NCBI GenBank assembly: GCA_023386885.1
Contig: JAEWIX010000090.1
Span: forward strand, 1-64,000
Source of the DNA: Pseudomonadota bacterium
GTDB taxonomy: Bacteria > Pseudomonadota > Alphaproteobacteria > Rhizobiales > Xanthobacteraceae
Reading direction: 5' to 3'
DNA length: 64,000 nt
Part shown: piece by piece, positions 46,588 through 55,089 of the stretch
How the letters are laid out: every line of letters starts with the position of its first letter
Position numbering within the stretch: the first letter of the stretch is position 1
Made by a program: the position numbers and the translations under genes
Notes under the pieces: model-generated
What the model was told of the DNA's origin: nothing
What the model saw: only the letters and a program-made list of their open reading frames with translations
The model's database searches: none

Positions 46588-47001
46588 ATGGTTGAAACGC
46601 CCGGCAAGAGCTTTATCGACCTGACCGCCAACATCGTATCTGCCTATGTCAGCAACAATCCGACCTCGGCATCTGAAATCCCGGCCTTGATTGGCCAGAT
46701 TCATGCCGCGCTGGTCCGCGTCGCGACGGGGCGGATCGAGACGCAACTTGAACCGGCGAAGCCGGCCATTCCGGTCAAGAAATCCGTGACGGCCGAGTAT
46801 CTGGTCTGTCTCGAAGACGGCAAGCGCTTCAAATCGCTCAAGCGCCATCTGCGGACCCAGTACAACATGACGCCCGAGCAATATCGGGACAAATGGGGCC
46901 TACCTCCCGAGTATCCCATGGTGGCGCCGAACTATGCGGTGGCGCGTTCGCAACTTGCCAAGAAAATGGGACTTGGCCAGCAACAGAGACGGAGGAAGTA
47001 G
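46588..47001 (+). CDS. MucR/Ros family regulator lacking two zinc ligands
   Basis: A 137-residue Ros/MucR-type nucleoid-associated regulator of exopolysaccharide, cell-cycle and symbiosis or virulence genes. The fold is clear: EIPALIGQIHAALV near residue 30 (oligomerisation), FKSLKRHL, MTPEQYRDKWGLPPEYPMVA and ARSQLAKKMGLG. The zinc site of Ros is Cys-x2-Cys-x9-His-x4-His. Here it reads Cys74, Asp77, His87, Tyr92, so two ligands are lost and zinc is probably not bound in the usual way. ATG 46588 has AAGGAAAG upstream. Confidence 0.93.
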   Translation: MVETPGKSFIDLTANIVSAYVSNNPTSASEIPALIGQIHAALVRVATGRIETQLEPAKPAIPVKKSVTAEYLVCLEDGKRFKSLKRHLRTQYNMTPEQYRDKWGLPPEYPMVAPNYAVARSQLAKKMGLGQQQRRRK

Positions 47002-47097
47002 CGGCCGGGACCATTCGCGAAATTTTTTGCATTTCGCTATCCCCGGTCAGGAAACTTGGACTAGGATATAAGAAAATAATCCTAGGAAAAGTATCTG

Positions 47098-47484
47098 ATG
47101 AATCGATCTGCTCCCTCCGGCTCCACAACTTTCTCCCGTTCAGCGCCCGTTTCTCCATCCGAACGGATCCTGCGGTTCGTCACCCTTTGTGTGGCGCGGG
47201 ATTTCGGGTTCGACCAGTCAGCCTTGCTGGAGCCGACGCGCGGTGCACCGCAGGTGGCCTTCGCCCGACAGGTCGCCATTTATCTCGCGCATGTCTGTTT
47301 CGGCCTGAGTTTCGCAGCGATCGGACGCATGTTCCGACGCGATCGGACGACGGTAGCGCATGCGTGTCGCGTCATCGAGGATCGTCGGGACGATCGCGGG
47401 CTCGATCTTCGCCTGACGGCGCTGGAGCGTGTGTGCCGGCGACCGCCGGAGCAATCGCACCCTGTCGTGAAGGCGGAGCGATGA
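47098..47484 (+). CDS. orphan DnaA domain IV-like DNA-binding protein
   Basis: A 128-residue protein corresponding to the C-terminal DNA-binding domain of the initiator DnaA alone. After a Ser/Pro-rich lead, QVAFARQVAIYLAHVCFGLS and the helix-turn-helix FAAIGRMFRRDRTTVAHACR match the DnaA signature (GRDHTTV in true DnaA). There is no AAA+ domain. It overlaps the DUF6456 gene by four bases. It could bind DnaA-box-like sites and influence replication or transcription; this is inference. Confidence 0.85.
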   Translation: MNRSAPSGSTTFSRSAPVSPSERILRFVTLCVARDFGFDQSALLEPTRGAPQVAFARQVAIYLAHVCFGLSFAAIGRMFRRDRTTVAHACRVIEDRRDDRGLDLRLTALERVCRRPPEQSHPVVKAER

Positions 47485-48113
47485 CGATGGCCGGTCAAAC
47501 GCGACGTCACAAACGCAATCCGCAGGGCACCTCCACGACGGCGGCTGGCTCCGACGTTGACACCTTCAGAGCGCGGCACCTCGATCTGGCCGTGCACGAC
47601 ATCATGACCGATGCGGGCATGGCCCGTGTTCTGATGAACGACAGTGAAAGTCCGCTGGCATGGCTGGCGCGTCGAAAGGGGCGTGATGGTCGGACCATGA
47701 TCGATCCGATCCAGTTTGTCGCTGGCGAGAAGCTGCGCGCCGATTTCACGCGTGCGCAACTGACGCCGCGCGTGACGTCAAGCTGGACGACGCCCACCGG
47801 CGGAAGCTCGCGCGGAAACAGCGTGAGCGAAATGACCGATTTGGTCGTCGCGTCGCGACAGCGCGTGCGGCTGGCACTGGAGGCATGCGGGCCGGAATTC
47901 GCCGGCGTGCTGCTGGACGTCTGTTGTTTTTTGCGCGGCCTGGAAGACCTCGAGCACGACCGCGGCTGGCCATCGCGTTCGGCCAAGGTGGTGCTGCAAC
48001 TGGCGTTGAGCCGACTTGCTCGGCACTATGGCTTGGAGCGCGAGGCGTCGACCGGTCATGGCGCGCGCCTGCGCACCTGGCTCGCGGACGATGCCGCGTT
48101 CACCAGTGGCTGA
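47481..48113 (+). CDS. DUF6456 protein
   Basis: A 210-residue protein with the DUF6456 domain over its C-terminal two thirds: MIDPIQFVAGEKLRADFTRA, ALEACGPEFAGVLLDVCCFL and GWPSRSAKVVLQLALSRLAR. The function is unknown. Translational coupling to the DnaA-IV-like gene (ATGA overlap) suggests that the two proteins act together, perhaps as a two-part DNA-binding regulator. The start is ATG 47481. Confidence 0.82.
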   Translation: MTMAGQTRRHKRNPQGTSTTAAGSDVDTFRARHLDLAVHDIMTDAGMARVLMNDSESPLAWLARRKGRDGRTMIDPIQFVAGEKLRADFTRAQLTPRVTSSWTTPTGGSSRGNSVSEMTDLVVASRQRVRLALEACGPEFAGVLLDVCCFLRGLEDLEHDRGWPSRSAKVVLQLALSRLARHYGLEREASTGHGARLRTWLADDAAFTSG

Positions 48114-48115
48114 AC

Positions 48116-48544
48116 TCAGGATGCCGGTACGAGGTTTTCCCGCGCGTCGTTGTGGATGCGTTCTACCATGGCGCGCAACCCGTTCGAGCGCTGCGGCGTC
48201 AGATGCTCGCGGAGGCCAAGTTCGTCGAACACGGCGAGCGCGTCTGTCGCGAGAATCTGTTGCGGCGTGTGGTTGCCGTAAAGGGTGAGCAGGATCGCGA
48301 CGAGACCGCGGACGATATGGGCATCGCTATCGCCCCGATAGCGCAAAACCACTTCACCGTCGGGATTGCGATCGATCTGTCGCGACAGCCAGACCTGGCT
48401 GGTGCAGCCGTTCACCTTGTTCTCCGCCGTGTGCTCCGCTTCGGGCATCGGTTCGAGCGTGCGGCCGAGTTCGATGACGTACCGGTAACGGTCGTCCCAT
48501 TCTTCCAGTAGTTCGAAATTGTCGCGAATATCGTCGATCGTCAT
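48116..48544 (-). CDS. sufE: SufE, sulfur acceptor for cysteine desulfurase
   Basis: A 142-residue SufE that takes persulfide sulfur from SufS and passes it to the SUF scaffold for iron-sulfur cluster assembly. The active Cys47 is in KVNGCTSQVWL, followed by DSDAHIVRGLVAILLTLYGN and LGLREHLTPQRSNGL. The other SUF genes are not in this window. ATG 48544 is chosen; ATG 48556 adds four residues. It ends two bases from the convergent DUF6456 gene. A CCTATG/CATAGG inverted repeat lies just upstream (48562-48579). Confidence 0.95.
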   Translation of the reverse strand: MTIDDIRDNFELLEEWDDRYRYVIELGRTLEPMPEAEHTAENKVNGCTSQVWLSRQIDRNPDGEVVLRYRGDSDAHIVRGLVAILLTLYGNHTPQQILATDALAVFDELGLREHLTPQRSNGLRAMVERIHNDARENLVPAS

Positions 48545-48632
48545 GGTCGCCTGCATTGTTGCCTATGCCATTACATAGGGATGCGGCGGACTTAAAGCGA
48601 TATTCGCACGAAAACGCGATAAATCGGTCGGA

Positions 48633-49016
48633 TCAATTGGTTGCGGTCGTGCTTTCAAGCCGCCACTCGGCGCGAAGATCCTCGACCGTCAACGTATTGG
48701 CGGAGGAACTGACGGAGGCATCCGCATTGTCGATCGATCCCGTCTGGTCCGAATGCTTGTCGGTGATGATCCGGTAGAGTTTGCGGGCGCCGTCTTGCGC
48801 GCGATGGCCGATCACGGCCGCGGCCTGGCCGCCGACCTCGCATGCCGCCGGCTGGCGGGTGCAGAATTGCGTCATATCGGAGACGGCAGCCGTCGCCGCC
48901 GAAATCGCATCACTCGCGCCGACCTGCGGCAGTTGGTTGGATTCCGGTGTGGCGTCTCGCGGCAACAGCACGAGCACAAGCCCGAGCCAGAATGCCATTC
49001 GAAGCAGGAAAAACAT
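48633..49016 (-). CDS. DUF5330 exported small protein
   Basis: A 127-residue protein opening with an uncleaved or cleavable hydrophobic segment (MFFLLRMAFWLGLVLVLLP), characteristic of DUF5330. A polar segment follows with two cysteines (FCTRQPAACEVG) that could form a disulfide in the periplasm. The function is unknown. The 421 bases upstream, up to the sensor kinase start at 49438, hold no gene or clear promoter that I can support. Confidence 0.8.
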   Translation of the reverse strand: MFFLLRMAFWLGLVLVLLPRDATPESNQLPQVGASDAISAATAAVSDMTQFCTRQPAACEVGGQAAAVIGHRAQDGARKLYRIITDKHSDQTGSIDNADASVSSSANTLTVEDLRAEWRLESTTATN

Positions 49017-49437
49017 CTCGCGTCCCCGTCGTCTCGTTGACCCCGTTGCGATAGACTATCGCAATCTGCCTTTCTCATAACAGCTCCCGTTAAATCTCCG
49101 GTGTTTGCGGTCGGTGCAGTTGTCGGAAAATTTGCAGAAAATTCGAACGATTGGATTCGCCGTAAATTTTCGATTGAGCCACCGACGAGGTGAGGCAGGA
49201 CCGATATCCGCGCGTCCACACTTTCGAAACCATAACGGACACGAATTGGAAACCGTGCGTTCACCATTCGGGCCGAATGCAGGCTGGATCGCCGGTGAAT
49301 GTCCCCTCTGGAGGCCGAGTTTGCGCTTGCGGCGCGCGACCTTAGCGTTCGCTTAAGTTCGGTCTGACACGGTGCCCCAACGATAAAGGAGGCGTTCCGG
49401 TCCGTCTGCCAAGACGAACAAGCCGAAGCGCAGGATT

Positions 49438-51267
49438 GTGACAGCATCGACCGTTCTCAAAGGCTGCCTTGACGAATTGCTGCATCCGTCGGTGCGCTAC
49501 GACGCATTGGCCGGTGCGCGACACCGCGCGTTCATGGCGCCGCGTTTGTTGGGCAGCCTTGCCGCATTCGCGGCCTTTCCGGTTTATCTCGCATTTCGCG
49601 GCGCTCCCAGCCTGATGGAAGTGGCGGCCGTCACTTGGCTGATCGCACCGATCCTTCTGTCTTACTTTTTGTCGCGCACCGGGCGCTATGAAACGGCGCA
49701 TGTTCTGTCGTCCGTTGCGTTGGTCGCGCTGGTGATGATGCTGGCGACGGCGACCGGCGGAATCGAATCCTTCGCCGCCGTCTGGCTGATTGCAGTGCCG
49801 TTCGAAGCCGCATTGTCGGCATCGCGCCGTGTCGTCGGCTTTGCTTCGGTCCTCGCGCTGGCGGCGGTCCTCGCGCTGATCGGAATAAGCCATTTCGGGA
49901 TGGTGCCGGCTCCATATATCGGCGTGGCGTCCGGCCATTCGTCGATCGGACTCGGCATCGGGTCCGCCGCGCTCTACGCGGCCGGATTGGCCTTGGCTGC
50001 GCAATCGCTGGCGCACATGAGTGCGTCTCTGCTCAACGTCGAGGAAGACCGATATCGCCTGCTGGCGCGCCATATGAGCGATGTCATCTCCCGTCATCGC
50101 CGCGATGGGGCAGTGGAGTTCATTTCGCCTGTCGCGGAGGCGCTTTTTGGAGTTTCGGCGTCCGAACTGATCGGACATGGCCTGTTCGATCGCGTTCACG
50201 TTGCGGACCGTCCCGCTTATCTGACGGCGCTGTCGGATGCTGCGCGCGGCGGTCAATCGTGCGACGTCGAATTCCGCATCAGGCGTGATGTTGCCCGCGG
50301 CACCGAGGGTGACCGTCCTGGCGCATCGGAATTCATCTGGATCGAGATGCGGTGCCGACCGCTAGAGAATGCAGTCGAAGGGATGGCTTCGCCGGATGCC
50401 GGCATTGTCGCCGTGATGCGAGATATCACCGATCGCAAACATCAGGAATATGCGCTCGAAGCCGCGCGCGCTGCGGCGGAGCGCGCCGACGTCTCGAAAA
50501 GCCGCTTCCTCGCCACCATGAGCCACGAGCTGCGCACGCCTCTCAACGCGATCATCGGATTTTCTGAGATGATCGTGCATGAAGATACGATGCAGATCGA
50601 CGCCGCGCGCCGCAAGGAATATGCCCAGCTCATCAACGACTCCGGGCAGCATCTGCTGGCGGTCGTCAACGGCATTCTCGATATGTCGAAGATGGAATCG
50701 GGGACGTTCGAAATCGCGCCGGAGCCGTTCGATCCACAACCGGCGCTGATCAATTGTTGCAGCCTGTTGGCGCTGAAGGCGCGCGATAACGGCATCGATC
50801 TGGTGACCGCCGCGCCGGACGATCTGCCGCAGATCGTCGCCGACCAGCGCGCTTTCAAGCAAATCATCCTGAATCTGGTGTCGAACGCCATCAAATTTAC
50901 CGAGCGCGGCGGCACCGTGACTGTGTCCGCGCACATGGAACGGGCGAGACTGATGCTTCGCGTCCGCGATACCGGGGTCGGGATCTGTGCCGACGATCTC
51001 AAGCGGATCGGTGATCCGTTCTTCCAAGCGGGCAAGACCTATCAGCGGCGTTACGAGGGAACCGGTCTTGGTCTGTCGATCGTCAAGAGTCTCGTCGCCC
51101 TGCATGGCGGTGAGATGTCACTGGACAGCAAGTTGGACGAGGGCACCACGGTCACCGTCGCGTTGCCGCTGGAGCCAGACTCGAAGCCGGTGACGGACAA
51201 TATCGCGACGCTTACGCCTGCGCCGCGACAAGTGATGACGACAGATCGAGTGAGGAAAAGTGCCTAA
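49438..51267 (+). CDS. membrane PAS-domain sensor histidine kinase
   Basis: A 609-residue histidine kinase. About six N-terminal membrane helices (residues 30-200) precede a PAS domain (about 205-330, with MSDVISRHRRDGAVEFISPV) and a short coiled coil. The HisKA box FLATMSHELRTPLNAIIGFS carries phospho-acceptor His363. The ATPase domain has QIILNLVSNAIKFT (N box), RDTGVGI (G1) and YEGTGLGLSIVKSLV (G2). This architecture resembles the PleC/DivJ/PdhS-like kinases of the alphaproteobacterial cell-cycle network, but no partner regulator is adjacent. The GTG start at 49438 overlaps a weak AGGA. The next gene overlaps its end by eight bases. Confidence 0.93.
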   Translation: MTASTVLKGCLDELLHPSVRYDALAGARHRAFMAPRLLGSLAAFAAFPVYLAFRGAPSLMEVAAVTWLIAPILLSYFLSRTGRYETAHVLSSVALVALVMMLATATGGIESFAAVWLIAVPFEAALSASRRVVGFASVLALAAVLALIGISHFGMVPAPYIGVASGHSSIGLGIGSAALYAAGLALAAQSLAHMSASLLNVEEDRYRLLARHMSDVISRHRRDGAVEFISPVAEALFGVSASELIGHGLFDRVHVADRPAYLTALSDAARGGQSCDVEFRIRRDVARGTEGDRPGASEFIWIEMRCRPLENAVEGMASPDAGIVAVMRDITDRKHQEYALEAARAAAERADVSKSRFLATMSHELRTPLNAIIGFSEMIVHEDTMQIDAARRKEYAQLINDSGQHLLAVVNGILDMSKMESGTFEIAPEPFDPQPALINCCSLLALKARDNGIDLVTAAPDDLPQIVADQRAFKQIILNLVSNAIKFTERGGTVTVSAHMERARLMLRVRDTGVGICADDLKRIGDPFFQAGKTYQRRYEGTGLGLSIVKSLVALHGGEMSLDSKLDEGTTVTVALPLEPDSKPVTDNIATLTPAPRQVMTTDRVRKSA

Positions 51268-51946
51268 AGCGATAACAGTCGACGGTGGCCGGAAGCGCCG
51301 CCGCCGACGATCGATGGATGTTGATGCGAAGCGGAAACCTGAAGCGGAACGTGGAATGGTGATGCGGATCCTCCTGCATAGTCCGAAGGACACGTTTGCA
51401 GCAATGCTGGCTTTTGCCGCGATCGTTGCGATCGTCATCAACGCGTTGTTCCTGCAGGCAGGGCATCATCCGTCGCCGATGTTCGGCAAGGCGATAGCCG
51501 TTCCGCTGGCTGCCCCGTCCGCGACTGCGGCTTTGCTCTCCGCCAGTCCGTTGCCGCGTCCACGGCCCAGCGAGGCTGTCATCAGCCGCGCTGAAGCGGC
51601 TGCCGCCGATACCGGCCCGACCGAGACGAAAAGCATCGACGCGTCGCATTCGGCAAAGCACGTTTCAACCCCGCGTGCCGCAAGCAGGCAGGCGGCCGTG
51701 CCTGTATCGTCGGCGCATCACGATCCGCTTGGCGATCTGATCACTTCGACGCGGCGCACCGCGAACGTGCAGCGCGCTCTCACCAAGTACGGTTACGGCC
51801 AACTAAAGCCGACCGGCAACGTCGGGTCTGACACGCAAGCCGCGATCCAGAAGTTCGAGCGTGAACGCAAGCTTCCGGTCACCGGAAAGGTCTCGGACCG
51901 ATTGGTGCGCGAACTCAGTGCGGTCACCGGTCAGACGATCGACTGA
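51260..51946 (+). CDS. membrane-anchored peptidoglycan-binding protein
   Basis: A 228-residue protein with a basic cytoplasmic lead and one membrane helix (about residues 44-66, DTFAAMLAFAAIVAIVINAL). A Pro/Ala/Ser linker leads to a C-terminal PG_binding_1 domain (NVQRALTKYGYGQLKPTGNV, TQAAIQKFERERKLPVTGKV). It probably tethers the inner membrane to the cell wall. GTG 51260 lies inside the kinase gene, an eight-base overlap implying coupling. Confidence 0.85.
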   Translation: MPKAITVDGGRKRRRRRSMDVDAKRKPEAERGMVMRILLHSPKDTFAAMLAFAAIVAIVINALFLQAGHHPSPMFGKAIAVPLAAPSATAALLSASPLPRPRPSEAVISRAEAAAADTGPTETKSIDASHSAKHVSTPRAASRQAAVPVSSAHHDPLGDLITSTRRTANVQRALTKYGYGQLKPTGNVGSDTQAAIQKFERERKLPVTGKVSDRLVRELSAVTGQTID

Positions 51947-52020
51947 CGGCAATTCAAAACCGAAAAGTTCGGGTGGGGCAGCCACTGGCGTTGGTCCGGC
52001 GAGCCCTCTATCGTGATTCC

Positions 52021-52365
52021 ATGAGATTGAAATCAGCCATCTGGGTCGCCGCCTATTTGCGACGCTGTCAGACCGAGGGAATTTTTGGTGCAGTGCGCCG
52101 GCGCGGCGCCGAGGAGGCGGGTGCCGTGTTCGTCAAGCTCGCGCTATTGGATGGCCGCGCCTGGCTGTTCACGCCTGCTCCGCAGAGTGCCTATGACGAC
52201 AGTCATCCGGTGGAGCGCGTGTTCGCGCCGACGTCGCCGGATGCAATCGCGGAGCCGGCCGTCGAGGAGCGCATCGCCAAGGAAGTTCGATTCGATCCGG
52301 ATGCCTGGATCGTCGAGATCGAGGACAAGGCCGGTCGGCACTTTCTTGATCTGGTGAAAACCTGA
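52021..52365 (+). CDS. DUF1491 family protein
   Basis: A 114-residue cytoplasmic protein of the alphaproteobacterial DUF1491 family: MRLKSAIWVAAYLRRCQTEG at the start, GAVFVKLALLDGRAWLFTPA in the middle and FDPDAWIVEIEDKAGRHFL near the end. No function is known. ATG 52021 fits the family start. It ends one base before the convergent DUF2336 gene. Confidence 0.88.
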   Translation: MRLKSAIWVAAYLRRCQTEGIFGAVRRRGAEEAGAVFVKLALLDGRAWLFTPAPQSAYDDSHPVERVFAPTSPDAIAEPAVEERIAKEVRFDPDAWIVEIEDKAGRHFLDLVKT

Positions 52366-53352
52366 TCAATCCTCCGATGCGCGACGCGATGTTGGATGCG
52401 CGGCATCCGGCATTGCATGTTGAGTATCGGGTCGTGCCAATGGCTGGCTTGCACGCGCGCGATGGCGCTCGTCGTCGTGCAACAGCGGTCGATATTTCGC
52501 GCGGGCAACCGGCATGGTTGCGCCGCGCCACGCGGCAAGCAGAACAAGCGCGGCGCGCTCACTGATCCGATCGTAAAGTCGAGATAGCCGATAGACGGTT
52601 GCGACTGAGGCGCCGACCTCGGGATTGAGGAACAGCAACACGCGTTGAAAAGCCGCGCTGCTCATGCCCAGCGTTTTGAGCGCGCAGGCCAGCGGTTCGC
52701 CGCCGCGATCGTCGATCACTTGCGCGGCGACGCGTGCAGGCAGGATCAGCGCGTCGGCGAGTTCGAGTGCGAAATTCTCGGTATCGACCGCGAACGCTGC
52801 CATCTCCAAAATTTGGATGGCGCGCTCTGCGCGCGGTCCCGGAATCCGCGATGCGGTCTTCAGGGGTGCGTCGGCAAGATGAAACAGGATCGCGGCGCGT
52901 TTGCCGGAATCGGCGGCGAAGAACGTCTCGCTGATCTGCGCTGCATCGTTCGGCAGCATCAGCAATGGCGGCATTGCGGACGGGGTGGCATTGGTCGCGG
53001 TTTCAGTTGCTCGCACCGCCTCGGGCTCAAGCGGTGGGAGAGGACGCGCGAGGGGCACGGGGCGCTCGCGATCCTGCGCGCGAATGCCGAGCTGATCGGC
53101 AATGATAACCGGCGTCTGCGGGTAGATCGCAAGTCGTGCACGGACGACGGCTCGCGTCGCATCGTCGACCTCATCGATCAGCCGCGAAGCTAGTTCGACG
53201 AACTGTTGTTCCTCGTCGCCGGTATGCGACGGCGCCTGCACATAAAGATCGGTCAACACCCGTAGCAAGGTCGGCCGGATATCGACACCCTCGCGTCGCG
53301 AGAGCGTCATCAGGCCGTCGAGGCCGGAGAGCAGGGGAGGCGTTGTCGTCAT
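52366..53352 (-). CDS. DUF2336 domain protein (second copy)
   Basis: A 328-residue helical protein of the DUF2336 type. It starts LLSGLDGLMTLSRREGVDIR and continues with VELASRLIDEVDDATRAVVR, then repeat-like helices (IQILEMAAFAVDTENFALEL, LACALKTLGMSSAAFQRVLL). It has no membrane segment. It diverges from the CtrA-box-linked gene at 53482. Its relation to the other DUF2336 protein in the window (23348-24460) is distant. Confidence 0.78.
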   Translation of the reverse strand: MTTTPPLLSGLDGLMTLSRREGVDIRPTLLRVLTDLYVQAPSHTGDEEQQFVELASRLIDEVDDATRAVVRARLAIYPQTPVIIADQLGIRAQDRERPVPLARPLPPLEPEAVRATETATNATPSAMPPLLMLPNDAAQISETFFAADSGKRAAILFHLADAPLKTASRIPGPRAERAIQILEMAAFAVDTENFALELADALILPARVAAQVIDDRGGEPLACALKTLGMSSAAFQRVLLFLNPEVGASVATVYRLSRLYDRISERAALVLLAAWRGATMPVARAKYRPLLHDDERHRARASQPLARPDTQHAMPDAAHPTSRRASED

Positions 53353-53373
53353 ATTCGCGTGTACGCTGACCGG

Positions 53374-53419
53374 GGAACCTGATCCCGACTCTAGCGTGTG
53401 GGCTTTAACGACCGGTTAA
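53374..53419 (+). promoter_or_regulatory. CtrA box, with EcfG-like promoter just upstream
   Basis: TTAA-CGACCGG-TTAA at 53405-53419 is an exact TTAA-N7-TTAA site for the cell-cycle regulator CtrA. Just upstream, GGAAC (53374-53378), 16 bases and CGTG (53395-53398) differs from the EcfG consensus only at its last base. Both lie between the divergent genes at 53352 and 53482. Confidence 0.6.
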
Positions 53420-53481
53420 CCATGACTGATCTTAATAATCAGACATGGCCAGCCTGTTCTGGTGGGCGGCAGGAGAGCGAA

Positions 53482-53685
53482 ATGGGCATTGTTATTCAAT
53501 TTCCAGTCGAAGCGGCGATGCGCCGGCTTGATTCGGCTCCGGAGATCGCCCGAGCCGAGATGACGGGTGACGTGCTGATCCTTCCGGTGGTTCGCATCGA
53601 ACGCGAAGCGGATGAAACCAACGGAAACAGTCCGGACGAGGGAACGGCGGCGGGCCGTCGTCGTCGCCGTCGCGCGCGGTCCTGA
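53482..53685 (+). CDS. small basic-tailed hypothetical protein
   Basis: A 67-residue protein beginning MGIVIQFPVEAAMRRLDSAP and ending in a run of arginines. ATG 53482 is preferred because AGGAGAG (53471-53477) lies just upstream; an in-frame ATG at 53422 directly after the CtrA box would add 20 residues. The Arg-rich tail suggests nucleic-acid or membrane contact. Not a family I can name. The CtrA site upstream suggests cell-cycle control. Confidence 0.65.
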   Translation: MGIVIQFPVEAAMRRLDSAPEIARAEMTGDVLILPVVRIEREADETNGNSPDEGTAAGRRRRRRARS

Positions 53686-53703
53686 TATCGTCAGGTCATT
53701 TCC

Positions 53704-54459
53704 ATGACACGATTGTTGTCGCGCACGCAGGCAACTGCTTTATCGTTGCTGTGCCTTGCAATCGGATTGGGCGGTTGCAGCGGCGGCGATTTCGGACGTG
53801 CACGACCGGATGTGCGCAGTGACGACATGCATCGCTGGATCGGTGTGGAGGCGACCGGAAGCGTTGGCCTGCCGGCATCGCAATTCCAGCTTACCGACAA
53901 CGAACGTCAACTGCGCGATCTCGCCTATCCGTTGATCGAGCCGCCGCATTCGCGCCCCGCGAAAAGAACCGTGGTTGGCGACTACAAGCCGATGCCGTCG
54001 CCCTGGCGCGAGAAGGTCGTCTTCGATCGCACCGCTTATGGGAAGCTGTTGCTCGACGAGCCGCATCGCTCGCACGCGTCTCGTTACGCGCAGTTGATGG
54101 ACGATGTCCGCAACGATCTGGCGCGCTTCGATTCCTTTTTCCCGGTGGCCGATCGCGTCATCAGTCTCGATCGCAAGCGGCATGCCAGCCTGAAATACAT
54201 TTCCGAATTGTCGCCGGTGGAGCGCAGTGATGCTATCGCGCGCATGGAGGAGAACGCGCTGATCGTGCAGTGGGTGCAACAGTGCCTGCAGCAGCGGGTG
54301 TCATCCTATCGCTGGGCGCTGGAGCGGCTGGTGATTCACGCGCCCGATGGCGCGGCGGCGGATGCGGATCGTCTGATCAAGCATCTTGCGGCGCGGGCTT
54401 CCAACGTCGCCATCGCGACGCCGCCGGTGCCGGGTCGTGTGCTGAGCACGCGAGGCTGA
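53704..54459 (+). CDS. putative lipoprotein of unknown function
   Basis: A 251-residue exported protein with a signal peptide ending in the lipobox-like LAIGLGGCSGGD (Cys25), implying lipid anchoring. The mature part is mixed charged and helical (SHASRYAQLMDDVRNDLARF, AIARMEENALIVQWVQQCLQ). No known domain is visible. It follows the small basic protein by 18 bases and probably shares its promoter. Confidence 0.75.
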   Translation: MTRLLSRTQATALSLLCLAIGLGGCSGGDFGRARPDVRSDDMHRWIGVEATGSVGLPASQFQLTDNERQLRDLAYPLIEPPHSRPAKRTVVGDYKPMPSPWREKVVFDRTAYGKLLLDEPHRSHASRYAQLMDDVRNDLARFDSFFPVADRVISLDRKRHASLKYISELSPVERSDAIARMEENALIVQWVQQCLQQRVSSYRWALERLVIHAPDGAAADADRLIKHLAARASNVAIATPPVPGRVLSTRG

Positions 54460-54501
54460 TGCGGCTGGCGCAATAGATATCCAATCGAGCAGTATTATCG
54501 T

Positions 54502-55089
54502 TCAGCGCGGTGCGCGTGGTGCGTCGCCCGGCTTGGGTGTCGCCTCCGTCTGCACCTTGCAACTGGCGGCCGCAAGCGAAGCTTCGGCCTGCGCCATCAG
54601 GCCGGTATCCGCCGCAAGGGCTTTGAGCACGATGAGGCCGGTCGATGTCGGCGAGTCCACGATCAGCCGGTCCGCCGCCGTGATCTCCTCGTCTTCCGGC
54701 AATGCCGCGTGCTGGGCGTCGGTCATTAGATCCAGTTCGATGACCTTGCGTCCGGCGGAGCGATCGTTGATGGCGTAGTAGGCGACGTCGCGATCGGTAT
54801 AGAACGATACCGACGTGTAGGCTTGGCTGACCGGCACCGCGAGTTTGATCGGGCCGCCAGACAGATCATAGCGGCAGATTGCCGTGGCGAATGCCGGATC
54901 CATGAACGGGATCGGCGCATTGCCGGGCGCGGCGACCGGAAGCGCCTTGACCGCATTGACGGGCGTGATCCGTTCAAGCCGTGAATAGGCATCCTGCGAG
55001 GCAATGCGCGGCAAGGCCAGCACGCTGACCAGATGCACGAGGGCGCCGAGCAGCAGGCCCGCGAGAAGTGTTGCCAGCCACCGGATCAT
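54502..55089 (-). CDS. DUF1254 domain membrane protein
   Basis: A 195-residue short member of the DUF1254 group with an N-terminal membrane helix (MIRWLATLLAGLLLGALVHL) and an outer domain (FMDPAFATAICRYDLSGGPI, AYTSVSFYTDRDVAYYAIND). The start overlaps the DUF1214 gene by four bases. DUF1214 and DUF1254 usually occur together, as halves of one protein or as neighbours, and their role is unknown. Here they sit behind a penicillin-binding protein gene. Confidence 0.85.
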   Translation of the reverse strand: MIRWLATLLAGLLLGALVHLVSVLALPRIASQDAYSRLERITPVNAVKALPVAAPGNAPIPFMDPAFATAICRYDLSGGPIKLAVPVSQAYTSVSFYTDRDVAYYAINDRSAGRKVIELDLMTDAQHAALPEDEEITAADRLIVDSPTSTGLIVLKALAADTGLMAQAEASLAAASCKVQTEATPKPGDAPRAPR

